A stretch of 12,662 nt of DNA from Balneolales bacterium (GTDB lineage: Bacteria > Bacteroidota > Rhodothermia > Balneolales > Natronogracilivirgulaceae), in assembly GCA_007131625.1 (NCBI GenBank), contig SLQC01000134.1, positions 1 to 12,662 on the forward strand, given 5' to 3'. Positions 1-6,791 of this stretch are shown here, piece after piece. Below the pieces are notes generated by a model that saw nothing but the letters and a program-made list of their open reading frames with translations, was not told the DNA's origin and did no database searches. How positions within the stretch are numbered: position 1 is the stretch's first letter; every line of letters starts with the position of its first letter. The translations under genes and the position numbers were made by a program.

Positions 1-293
1 AACAACTTGATATCAATTAGTTATGGAGCTTTTTACACAATCTGACCTGCATTTGCAACGCGGAATCTCTATTGCCTATATTTAAGAAAAATGACCTGTC
101 CGACTTTTCGGAGTGGACTCAAAGTTGAAAAATAAACTTTATGATGGAGAATCTTTTTTTAACAGCCCGGTATACAGGGGGTTGAATAAGGAATCATTGA
201 TAGAAATCGTCATTGATCACTGGCTCATGATTAAATCCATAATCTAATCGTGGATGCTACTTGTGACTGCTTAAATCACATTCTGATTAACAC
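1..293. other. Intergenic, no gene seen
   Basis: No reading frame of useful length or recognisable product lies here, and no frame entering from the left edge can be supported: the frame starting at base 1 stops within about 45 bases. The sequence is AT-rich. A string TATATTTA at 77-84 is one base off the Bacteroidota TAnnTTTG promoter element and has a TTTG at 52-55 upstream, but it sits more than 200 bp before the next gene, so I do not call it. Short AATCAT/ATGATT inverted repeats near 192-232 look incidental. Confidence 0.5.
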
Positions 294-1586
294 ATGCAAT
301 ACTTTCATTATACATCATATCTGCTGCTCACCACAATGCTGTTCCTGGTGGACAGTGCAACTACTCAGGCAGTTGAAACCTCTCAAGACGATTTATATGA
401 TCCGCTGGCTCTGTATCTAACCTGGCAGCAAGATCCGTCCACGACCATGACGATAGATTGGCACACCGTCGATGAACAGAGATCTACAGTAATACAATAC
501 CGTGTACCGGGAGAGATCAATTGGCAAAACCGTTCCGGTTCTGAGCATGAATTCCCTTATTCCAAACGTACCATTCACCGGGTTGAGCTTAATGGCTTGA
601 AGGCAGATACGGAATATGAATTCCGCTTTGGGGAAGATTCGAAGATTTACAGGTTTCGTACCATGCCTGAAAAACTAACCCGACCATTACGAATAGCTTT
701 GGGTGGAGACACCATGCATCACCAGGATTTTTTTGAGGAAACTAACCGTCAGGTTTTGAAGTATGACCCTGATTTTGTCGTAATTGGAGGTGACATTGCC
801 TATGCTGATGGTCTTCCGCCTGAAAAACAGGGTCTTCGTGCTGACCCGGAAACCAGGCAGAGAACCGACAGTCCAAGACCGGGCCTTGAAGATGGTGACA
901 ACTTGTGGTACCACTGGTTTAATGCTTATAAAAATACACTGATAACCGATGAAAACCGTGTTATTCCCATGCTGGTTACACTTGGTAACCACGAAACGAG
1001 TGGTGGGGAAGCTCCATACTTTTTTGCACTGTTTGCCATGCCGGGGCTGCCTGGATATAATGTCCTGGACTTTGGAGACTATATGAGTTTTATACTGCTT
1101 GATTCAGGTCATGTAAATTCACCAGGCGGGGAACAAAGGCAATGGCTTGAAAACGTACTTGCCGAACGCAGGAACGTTCCTCATGTATTTCCCATATATC
1201 ATGTGCCGATTTATCCTTCTGTTCGAGAACTGGATGACAGACGGGTTGTTCCGGTCCGTGAAAACTGGAAAAGCTTGTTTGAAGAGTATGGCATCAGAGT
1301 TGCTTTTGAAAATCATGATCACGCTTACAAACGAACTTATCCCATTCGTAATGATGAAATTGCCAGCAATGGGGTTGTATATATTGGTGATGGTTCCTGG
1401 GGCACGGTTCCCCGGGAAATCAGAAGGAACGATGATGGTTCGTTTGAAGAATGGTATATGAGTGAGGGTGCAGAGGTAATGCATTTTATACTGCTTACCA
1501 TAGACGGTACGCATCAGCATATGCTCATGATAGACAGCGAAGGCAATATTATTGATGAGTATCCTCAAACACCAGAAAGGAGATAA
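294..1586 (+). CDS. Secreted purple-acid-phosphatase-like metallophosphoesterase
   Basis: The product is 430 residues with an N-terminal signal peptide (residues 1 to about 26, ending near TTQA) and is probably exported to the periplasm or outside. Residues about 36-125 look like the fibronectin-III-like N-terminal domain of purple acid phosphatases. The calcineurin-like catalytic domain follows with its motifs in order: GGD at 137-139, GGDIAY at 165-170, GNHE at 231-234, HVPIYPS at 303-309 and NHDHAYKRT at 340-348. Known family members hydrolyse phosphomonoesters or diesters with a two-metal centre, and the substrate here cannot be read from sequence. Two motifs are variant: the first is GDTM rather than GDxG, and the last reads ENHDH where GHxH is usual. 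There is no Shine-Dalgarno site before the ATG. It stands alone and converges with the next gene. Confidence 0.85.
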   Translation: MQYFHYTSYLLLTTMLFLVDSATTQAVETSQDDLYDPLALYLTWQQDPSTTMTIDWHTVDEQRSTVIQYRVPGEINWQNRSGSEHEFPYSKRTIHRVELNGLKADTEYEFRFGEDSKIYRFRTMPEKLTRPLRIALGGDTMHHQDFFEETNRQVLKYDPDFVVIGGDIAYADGLPPEKQGLRADPETRQRTDSPRPGLEDGDNLWYHWFNAYKNTLITDENRVIPMLVTLGNHETSGGEAPYFFALFAMPGLPGYNVLDFGDYMSFILLDSGHVNSPGGEQRQWLENVLAERRNVPHVFPIYHVPIYPSVRELDDRRVVPVRENWKSLFEEYGIRVAFENHDHAYKRTYPIRNDEIASNGVVYIGDGSWGTVPREIRRNDDGSFEEWYMSEGAEVMHFILLTIDGTHQHMLMIDSEGNIIDEYPQTPERR

Positions 1587-1678
1587 GGAAAAGCATGAGC
1601 AGTCAGTTACTTCACTTAGGCCAGGTCGTATAGGTTTTTGATTATAAAAAAATTGGAAACAATGGATGGTGAAAGAAT

Positions 1679-1698
1679 TGATAATTTCTCAATTATCA
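1679..1698. terminator. AT-rich hairpin between convergent genes
   Basis: TGATAATT (1679-1686) and AATTATCA (1691-1698) form a perfect 8-bp stem with a TCTC loop. It overlaps the stop codon of the minus-strand thioesterase and lies about 90 bp past the stop of the plus-strand phosphatase. On the minus strand a run of seven T follows about 15-20 bases after the stem (plus-strand A run near 1648-1654) rather than directly after it. It could be a weak bidirectional terminator, but the all-AT-rich stem and displaced T run make this uncertain. Confidence 0.25.
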
Positions 1699-2427
1699 CA
1701 TCCACTCAAACGTTGCTATACACGCTTCCTTCTCGCTATTGCTGATACGGTGGCGGGAAACGGTCTGATCACCGTTTTGCGTGGTGTCGGCAACAGAAAA
1801 GACTTCCTCGCCATATGTCATCTCTTTACGGTATTCTACCATTATGCGTTGGGCCGATTTTCCGTTGCTGAAGCTTGCAGGCAGTGTCTCAAGCGCCCAT
1901 TCGATATAGCGTATATTGTTGACATGCTGATTGGTGTCGATATCGCCCAACCAGATCCGGAAACGGGTTTCGTATTCGGTCGACTCCGGCGGTTTGGCGG
2001 GCTGAATCGGCAAGGGACGTTTTTTGTCAGATGCAACTCCGAAGGCGGTAATTATCTCATGAGTAACCGGGATCGGTCGTTTGCGTGTCACATCGATGAA
2101 GATCCAGTGCGTGTTGGCGTGCGCCAGCTGATCACCTTGAACATCACGGATCTCGTACCGGCGGAAACCAAAGAAGTTCCGGAATGAGTACGGCTCGGTG
2201 ATGATGGTTATCTCCTGATTGAATAGTGGATACCGCAAAACCTTGATATCCCATTTCGCCAGTACCCATGCGACCTTGTTCTGCTCGTAGAAGTCAAGCC
2301 CAATTCCGCACTCTTCACTGTGGCGGATCGCCATGTCCTCAAGATACTGCATCAGGGATGTAATGCGCAGCTTGCGGTCAGCACCGACGTTGTAATAGGG
2401 TATGTTGTAGGTTCGGGTGAAGGTCAT
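1696..2427 (-). CDS. Acyl-ACP thioesterase, FatA/FatB-like double hotdog
   Basis: The product is 243 residues, a normal size for bacterial acyl-ACP thioesterases (Pfam Acyl-ACP_TE). The enzyme releases free fatty acid from acyl carrier protein in the cytoplasm. The first hotdog half carries the usual WVLAKWDI-like strand (residues 54-61). The second half carries D164-x-N166-x-H168-V-N-N, followed by the EYRKE segment at 198-202. These match the catalytic Asp, Asn, His and Glu described for plant FatB, including the 34-residue His-to-Glu spacing (from memory). Met replaces the plant Cys after that Glu. The start is set by homology of the N-terminus and by an ATGA overlap with an upstream leader ORF. 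It is the last minus-strand gene after the copper receptor, 205 bp downstream of it, and a functional link to copper is not evident. Confidence 0.9.
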   Translation of the reverse strand: MTFTRTYNIPYYNVGADRKLRITSLMQYLEDMAIRHSEECGIGLDFYEQNKVAWVLAKWDIKVLRYPLFNQEITIITEPYSFRNFFGFRRYEIRDVQGDQLAHANTHWIFIDVTRKRPIPVTHEIITAFGVASDKKRPLPIQPAKPPESTEYETRFRIWLGDIDTNQHVNNIRYIEWALETLPASFSNGKSAQRIMVEYRKEMTYGEEVFSVADTTQNGDQTVSRHRISNSEKEACIATFEWM

Positions 2428-2471
2428 ATATAGCAGTGGTAGGATATGTTGCAGTTTCGGGTGAAGGTCAT
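2424..2471 (-). CDS. 15-codon leader ORF, proximal copy
   Basis: This frame encodes MTFTRNCNISYHCYI and then TGA. The first five residues equal those of the thioesterase. Its TGA (2426-2424) overlaps the thioesterase ATG (2427-2425) in the string ATGA, the classical arrangement for translational coupling. It arose by the 44-bp duplication of the gene start. No Shine-Dalgarno site precedes any of the copies. Whether it is translated is unknown, and the peptide itself probably has no function. Confidence 0.4.
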   Translation of the reverse strand: MTFTRNCNISYHCYI

Positions 2472-2515
2472 ATATAGCAGTGATAGGGTATGTTGCAGTT
2501 TCGGGTGAAGGTCAT
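2468..2515 (-). CDS. 15-codon leader ORF, distal copy
   Basis: This frame encodes MTFTRNCNIPYHCYI and then TGA. Its stop (2470-2468) overlaps the ATG of the proximal leader ORF (2471-2469) in another ATGA. The two leader ORFs and the real gene thus form a chain of three starts, each shifted by one frame because 44 is one less than 45. No further ATG exists one unit upstream, so the chain begins here. Confidence 0.4.
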   Translation of the reverse strand: MTFTRNCNIPYHCYI

Positions 2516-2632
2516 ATATTGTAGTGATAGGGGATAGTAAATCAGTCGATTTTAAAAATACGATTCTATAAGCATGATACCAGCGGGATTTGTTAACCAA
2601 AAGCACTCACTGTTACGTTTCGGAGCTCACAG

Positions 2633-5032
2633 CTACCAGGTGTATCTGATCTGAACGAACATATCCCGACCCGGGGCAGCCATTTGCCCGGGTGTAGTAT
2701 GTTCTCGGTACCAGGTATCGAACAAATTCCTGACTCCGGAGTGAAGGTCGAAACGGTTGAATAGACGGTATCGACCCTCGATATCCGCCACAAAAAATCC
2801 TTTAGACGGTACTTCCAGTGTAGACCGGTCTGCAACGCGTGACTGGCCGGCGACCAGCCGGATTCTGGTATGTAAATAAAAGGGGCCGGTTTGACCTGTG
2901 ACCTCTGCGAAACTCTCTAGAGGAGGGATCATCGGAAGAGGTTCTTGCAGCTCCAGGTTTTCAGCATGGACATACGATCCACCTGTCGCAAATCTCAGAT
3001 TCTCCAGCGGCTCAACAAAGACGGAAAGCTCCCCGCCGGCCATCACTGCCGATCCATAATTCATGTATCGCCTGAAATTACCCGACGCCGGTCCGCCGTC
3101 GATATAATCCTGCAGATAATTAAAGTACAAAGCCGATTCCACACCGGCACGGCGGTTGGATGTCGACACCATTGCATTAACCTCTGCCTGAGTGCTGCGT
3201 TCCGGAGTGAGCCCGGGATTTCCATGATAGAAGTGATCGTCGGCCGGATTGTAGATATAGTATCCGTAGTGTTCCAGATGGGAGGGAAGCCTTCGGCCGT
3301 CAGAAAGACGTGCTACCACCGCAAACAGGTCACTATGTGTATAATTGACGCTGATTGATCCGCTTAAAGTCGACCAGAGACGATCAGTCGATATTCCGGG
3401 ATACTCCGCCCGGAAGAGACCTGCTGCTGTTTTTTTGCGCAGGCTCCGATCAGACAGCTCCACACTTATGCCGCCCGAAAAGCTCCAGCTGCCAGCAGGC
3501 AGCCAGGAATATTCTGCCGACACATACGAATTATCCAGTCGGACATCTCCGACATTCAACAGATACATATCAGATTCTGATGCGTCAAGTGGCTCCATCA
3601 GCATGTCGGCGAACGCATCCAGTCGATGCAGATGGAGGCCGAGATCAAGCAGATTTGCATCCCGGTACATCACAGAATTAATCAGAAGACCGGTTGTACG
3701 TGTATAACCGAACATCGGCATGTACATATCCGGCATCACATCCCGTGATGTTACATCCCGGTCGTAATCATCCATCCAATGATCCACCCGGGTGTGGTAC
3801 GGTTTGATACGGAGAGATGAGACGGACCCGGCCGGTTGCTTCCATTCATAATCATAGCTGAACAGCTGCAAGCGTGCCTCACGGGTGTCCATGATAAGTG
3901 CCGGATAGCCTATATCGGCAGCCAGGTCACCGATATAGGTGAACCGGCCGGTGCGATCGATTGAAAATTTGTGATCGGCATCCAGTTTGAGATTTATTTT
4001 CCGGTATCCCGATCCCGAAAGCGTTGACCCGCCGCCCTCACGAAAATCCCCGGCATCACGGAAAGCTATGGACGTTTGCACGGCGGTACGTTCGTTGGAA
4101 TATCCGGTGTTGAAATGATATTTATGAACGGCGGCGTTGTGTTGCACCCCGAGGTCGATCCGGCCGAAATACCCCCGGTCGAAACCGGGCCGGGAAGTGA
4201 CCAGATTGAGCGATCCGCCTGGCCGGTTACCATTGCCCAGATCAAAATTTCCGCGTGATACCTCCACTTTTTCGAGATTTTCGGTCTCTACGTAGGAGGT
4301 GACAGGATCCATGCGATCCACACAGGCCGGCACCATCTTGACATCGTCGATGAGCACGGATATCCGTCCGGCCGACATCCCGCGAATGGTCGGTTCCCAG
4401 GCGTAATTAGCGCGTTTGATCATGCTGACCCCGTCGAGCCGTTCGATGAATGCTTCCGTACTCTCACCTTGTCGGCCGGAGTTTCGGTGCGATCCGTTTC
4501 CCGGCCGGGGCGCGGCATTAATAATCACCTCGTCCATCCGGAAGGTTTCGGGTTGCAGATATATCTCAATATATGGGGCATCTGCATAAGACAGGGCATC
4601 AGCAAATGATGCGGCATCCATAAAAGGAGAGTTGTCAGTAATAGTTGCGGAACTGATAAAAATTGTGTCGCCAGGAAAACCGGAGGCATCATCATAACCA
4701 GTTCGCATCGGAACCATTTTGGTGGCGTAACCGATACGTGTGGCCAGAAGCATCGATACGGTACTGTCTAACGGAAGCTCAAAATAGCCGTTTTCATCTG
4801 TGGATGTGCCCGGAGGAGAAGCTGTTTCCAAACCGGTAGACAAAATGCTTACATGGACATGCGACAGCGGCCGGGAAGTTTCGGCGCTGATTACACGACC
4901 GGACATGATTCGCTGCTTCATTGCCTTATCATGCCCGGATGTTGCATCTAATAGCAGACTGTTATCCGTGAAGTTGGGTTGTTGGGCGGTCAGTCCCGTT
5001 GCAATCAGAAAAAAAAGTACTATGGGTGTCAT
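2633..5032 (-). CDS. TonB-dependent copper receptor, OprC/NosA-like
   Basis: The product is a 799-residue outer-membrane protein. It has a signal peptide (residues 1-16, ending LTAQ), a carboxypeptidase-regulatory-like beta domain (about 43-125), a plug (about 164-285, with IRGMSAGRISVLIDD at 216-230 and the LEKVEVSRG segment near 253) and a barrel to a C-terminal aromatic residue (YTW). The plug contains C237-V-D-R-M241 followed by DPVTSY, and the barrel contains H418-W-M420. This is the CxxxM and HxM pair that binds copper in Pseudomonas OprC (C143, M147, H323, M325 from memory); the Cys-to-His distance here is 181 against 180 there. A Met-rich run (M433, M436, M438, M440) follows the HxM. 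The expected role is uptake of copper across the outer membrane using TonB energy. It lies downstream of a Met/His lipoprotein and a Cys-motif protein, which supports a copper role. Confidence 0.88.
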   Translation of the reverse strand: MTPIVLFFLIATGLTAQQPNFTDNSLLLDATSGHDKAMKQRIMSGRVISAETSRPLSHVHVSILSTGLETASPPGTSTDENGYFELPLDSTVSMLLATRIGYATKMVPMRTGYDDASGFPGDTIFISSATITDNSPFMDAASFADALSYADAPYIEIYLQPETFRMDEVIINAAPRPGNGSHRNSGRQGESTEAFIERLDGVSMIKRANYAWEPTIRGMSAGRISVLIDDVKMVPACVDRMDPVTSYVETENLEKVEVSRGNFDLGNGNRPGGSLNLVTSRPGFDRGYFGRIDLGVQHNAAVHKYHFNTGYSNERTAVQTSIAFRDAGDFREGGGSTLSGSGYRKINLKLDADHKFSIDRTGRFTYIGDLAADIGYPALIMDTREARLQLFSYDYEWKQPAGSVSSLRIKPYHTRVDHWMDDYDRDVTSRDVMPDMYMPMFGYTRTTGLLINSVMYRDANLLDLGLHLHRLDAFADMLMEPLDASESDMYLLNVGDVRLDNSYVSAEYSWLPAGSWSFSGGISVELSDRSLRKKTAAGLFRAEYPGISTDRLWSTLSGSISVNYTHSDLFAVVARLSDGRRLPSHLEHYGYYIYNPADDHFYHGNPGLTPERSTQAEVNAMVSTSNRRAGVESALYFNYLQDYIDGGPASGNFRRYMNYGSAVMAGGELSVFVEPLENLRFATGGSYVHAENLELQEPLPMIPPLESFAEVTGQTGPFYLHTRIRLVAGQSRVADRSTLEVPSKGFFVADIEGRYRLFNRFDLHSGVRNLFDTWYREHTTPGQMAAPGRDMFVQIRYTW

Positions 5033-5062
5033 AGTTATACCATCGGGTTAGCATGTCATCGG

Positions 5063-5098
5063 CAGAATGATGATTCAGATTTCGGATGAATCATTCTG
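5063..5098. promoter_or_regulatory. Interrupted inverted repeat upstream of the copper receptor
   Basis: CAGAATGA-(TGA)-TTCA at 5063-5077 pairs with TGAATCATTCTG at 5087-5098: a 12-bp stem with a 3-base bulge and a 9-base loop. It lies 31-66 bp upstream of the receptor ATG on the minus strand, in a 153-bp gap between two co-directional genes. No T run follows it on either strand, so it is more likely an operator or leader structure than a terminator. The regulator is unknown. Confidence 0.35.
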
Positions 5099-5163
5099 AC
5101 TGATGGATATTACTTAGTCTGATGATTCCCATTGATCGTGCTGATTTTCATTCTGACTAATGG
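5091..5163. repeat. 16-bp direct repeat pair in the receptor leader
   Basis: TCATTCTGACTGATGG (5091-5106) and TCATTCTGACTAATGG (5148-5163) differ at one base and lie 57 bp apart start to start. The first copy overlaps the right arm of the interrupted inverted repeat. A second small pair, AACTTGCAG at 5173-5181 and 5192-5200, flanks the stop codon of the upstream lipoprotein gene. The pairs may be paired regulator sites or remnants of local duplication. Confidence 0.45.
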
Positions 5164-5185
5164 TGAATCATTAACTTGCAGATAA

Positions 5186-5998
5186 TCATTCAACTTGCAG
5201 TTCAAATTCGACTTCGTATATCTCTTCGCCGTCTTCAATCAGCGTGACATAAACCTGCCAGTCACCGGACATGTTGAACACGACACGGCCTTCAAAATAG
5301 CCGTCTCCAGATGGTTCGGGATTCTCGCTGCCTTCTGAGCCGTGATCCATGGATCCCATCCACGGCCTGATCTCCAATTGCAGATCCTGCACTTCGGGAA
5401 ATGACATCATCGACTCCCTGCGATGCAGCGAAAGTGTCAGATCGTTGATTCCTGTTTTTGGAGAGTCTGGATGAATCCAGGTAAGAATATATCGCTCATC
5501 ATTTTCCGCCGTGAAAACCTTTACATCGGAGGCCTGCATGACTTCCATTTGACACGGTTCTCCGGCATTCCCATTTCCGGCATCCCATTGCAGCGACCAG
5601 CTGCCCATATCACCACTTGGCATGGTCGGAATGATCGCTGCTTCAAATAGCTGACTGTCTGGGTCCCGGTCCGGATTGGGCTGCCATACCGGTGCTGCGT
5701 GAACATGATGGCCCATGTCCATCACGGGGGTGATAGTGAGGCCCGATTCGGCAACCCGGTTCTCGGTTCCGTTTTCAAGAATGTCGAAATACAGCCGGTT
5801 GTAGCTGGTAGCGATTGGGCCACTGGAGTATACATCGATATCAACAATTCCGTCACTTGCCGAACAGATCGGCACAAGGGTTTCGATAATATCGGGATAC
5901 TTGTCACCGGATTTAGACGCCGTGATATCACATCCGTTTAAAAGTAATGCTGAAATAATCAGAATTGAAAAAAGTATGGTGAAATTTTTGAAGAACAT
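5186..5998 (-). CDS. Lipoprotein with two Met/His-rich YtkA/FixH-like domains
   Basis: The product is 270 residues with a lipoprotein signal peptide and lipobox LLNGC, giving a lipidated Cys23. The mature part looks like two related beta-sandwich domains. Domain A (about 50-140) carries PVMDMGHHVH at 91-100 and ends in a GDMGSWSLQW segment. Domain B (about 168-258) carries PWMGSMDHG at 212-220 and ends in an SGDWQVYV segment. The shared order (strand, Pro, Met-x-x-Met/His cluster, acidic loop, FxxxIxxxMxSGDxxxW) argues for an internal duplication. The second domain resembles the YtkA/FixH-like fold seen in copper-handling proteins, and the Met/His clusters are plausible copper ligands. It lies 153 bp upstream of the copper receptor on the same strand and probably receives or delivers copper in the periplasm or at the outer membrane. 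C45, C149 and the lipidated C23 are its only cysteines. Confidence 0.72.
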   Translation of the reverse strand: MFFKNFTILFSILIISALLLNGCDITASKSGDKYPDIIETLVPICSASDGIVDIDVYSSGPIATSYNRLYFDILENGTENRVAESGLTITPVMDMGHHVHAAPVWQPNPDRDPDSQLFEAAIIPTMPSGDMGSWSLQWDAGNGNAGEPCQMEVMQASDVKVFTAENDERYILTWIHPDSPKTGINDLTLSLHRRESMMSFPEVQDLQLEIRPWMGSMDHGSEGSENPEPSGDGYFEGRVVFNMSGDWQVYVTLIEDGEEIYEVEFELQVE

Positions 5999-6007
5999 AG
6001 CGTATTA

Positions 6008-6205
6008 ATTGTAGAGTCGTAAGTTGATTGTAGAGTCAAAAGTTGAGATGAAGCAAGGGTCCGGCAAATTGAACCAGTGCCGGCAAATTGCACTGAAGCC
6101 GGTTGATTGAGCTGTGTCAGCTAATTGAACCAGTGCCGGCAAATTGAACCTGCGCCGGCAGATTGAGAACCGGTGTCGGCATTGCCTGGTCAACTGTGCG
6201 GATTT
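6008..6205. repeat. Degenerate 19-bp tandem repeat array, about ten units
   Basis: Units begin with ATTG at 6008, 6027, 6068, 6087, 6106, 6124, 6143, 6162 and 6181, followed by ATTTG at 6202. The steps are 19 bases almost throughout (one 18, one 21, and 41 across a degraded unit at 6046-6067). The first two units share ATTGTAGAGTC; later units converge on ATTGAACCAGTGCCGGCAA, several containing the palindrome TGCCGGCA or its core. The array is only 9 bp from the ATG of the minus-strand lipoprotein gene (5998), so it occupies that gene's leader or promoter. Confidence 0.8.
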
Positions 6206-6422
6206 GATTATAAAGCCGATGTCCGCATGTGGTTCGTCGAACCCGGTAATTACGCAAGCGGACTTTTTACCGGCCTCGTATGTGCATTATCGAACCATTT
6301 GTATGATATCCGACAGTAGCACAGGATTAACCGCTTAATCGGGAATCATCACCTCAGGCTGCATGTATGGTTAGGGTTACACAAAATAAGTACAGATATG
6401 GGAACCTTTCAGGAAGCAGGGG
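6206..6422. other. Gap between copper-locus genes, no gene seen
   Basis: This stretch separates the small Cys-protein gene from the lipoprotein gene. I see no credible coding frame. ATTATA at 6207-6212 reads TATAAT on the minus strand and could be a -10 element for a transcript that then crosses the 19-bp array, but no good -35 lies 17 bp before it. A stem-loop with a T run (listed separately) occupies 6221-6268. Confidence 0.4.
6221..6268 (+). terminator. Nested stem-loop followed by T5 on the plus strand
   Basis: GTCCGC (6221-6226) pairs with GCGGAC (6258-6263), enclosing an inner hairpin GGTTCG-T-CGAACC (6231-6243), and TTTTT follows at 6264-6268. This is terminator-like for plus-strand transcription, yet no plus-strand gene ends here. 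It could end an unannotated small RNA or an antisense transcript of the lipoprotein leader, or be chance. Confidence 0.3.
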
Positions 6423-6791
6423 CTATGTCCTGGGAGGCTGAAAAACCTTATACGGTATTTCATCGGGACGGTGGTGCCGAGAGCAGCAGCGCAATTCGTC
6501 ATCAGATGATAGTAACCGGGAAACCGAGGGAGATTTGGTGAGGTAAGCGTTAGGAATCTCCTCAAAATTGATCAGATTTCCGGGGCTTTCAGAATTTTCC
6601 GCGTTTTTCTTCAGCTGATTCGAAAGGTAACAGGTCCCCTCACAGCCCGAATCCGGAACATTGCGGTTCTCACAAAACAATTCAATGATGCTCTCCTTGA
6701 AAACATAATACTCCACGAGTGGTAGTACCGGTTGCAGTAATCCGATTTGAAAACTGATTAAAAACAGTATAGATATACTTTTTTGAGCCAT
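6423..6791 (-). CDS. Small membrane-anchored Cys-motif protein of copper loci
   Basis: I start this at the ATG at 6791, giving 122 residues; an in-frame GTG at 6824 would add 11 residues (133 in total), and residue numbers here follow that longer form. One hydrophobic segment (about 18-40) is followed by a short outer domain with C51-E-N-x6-P-x-x-C61-x3-C65-Y-L and a QLKK stretch. A second Cys/His group (C113, C114, H117, H118) follows, and the C-terminus ends in FQPPRT. I recognise this from memory as a poorly characterised Bacteroidota family with a CENxxxP...CxGxC core and a PP tail, often found next to copper-type TonB receptors. It is likely a thiol metal binder on the periplasmic face. 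It lies about 425 bp upstream of the lipoprotein gene on the same strand. Confidence 0.68.
   Translation of the reverse strand: MAQKSISILFLISFQIGLLQPVLPLVEYYVFKESIIELFCENRNVPDSGCEGTCYLSNQLKKNAENSESPGNLINFEEIPNAYLTKSPSVSRLLSSDDELRCCSRHHRPDEIPYKVFQPPRT

Larger units (their letters stand above)
2401..2532. repeat. Three tandem copies of a 44-bp unit over the thioesterase start
   Basis: Units run 2401-2444, 2445-2488 and 2489-2532 and are nearly identical. Each carries, on the minus strand, an ATG and the next codons of the thioesterase N-terminus. Unit 1 is the true gene start; units 2 and 3 are duplicates lying upstream in its leader. The junction between coding CCCTATTACAA and upstream CCCTATCACTACAA suggests slippage or recombination at short homology. 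A further partial match (TGTAATAGGG) just inside the gene at 2391-2400 marks the inner boundary. Confidence 0.9.

Noticed and set aside
77..84. TATATTTA promoter element for the phosphatase gene
   Set aside because: It is one base off consensus and more than 200 bp from the start codon, with nothing else to support it.
1666..2187. 173-residue plus-strand reading frame
   Set aside because: It lies antisense inside the thioesterase gene, whose minus-strand frame has catalytic motifs and a family-length product.
2424..2606. 60-residue minus-strand frame running through the 44-bp repeats
   Set aside because: Its upstream part has no family signal and crosses one repeat unit in another frame; only the short ATG-to-ATGA leader at its end is meaningful.
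4800..5051. 83-residue plus-strand frame
   Set aside because: It is antisense to the signal peptide and N-terminal domain of the copper receptor and has no recognisable features.
6005..6193. 62-residue minus-strand frame across the 19-bp array
   Set aside because: It is composed of repeat sequence with a period not divisible by three, has no domain, and sits in the leader of the lipoprotein gene.
6008..6205. CRISPR array
   Set aside because: The repeats are 19 bp, degenerate and directly adjacent without unique spacers, and no cas genes are present.
6221..6263. tRNA gene suggested by GGTTCG next to a paired stem
   Set aside because: The stem encloses only 43 bases and there is no anticodon arm or D arm; it is better read as a nested hairpin.
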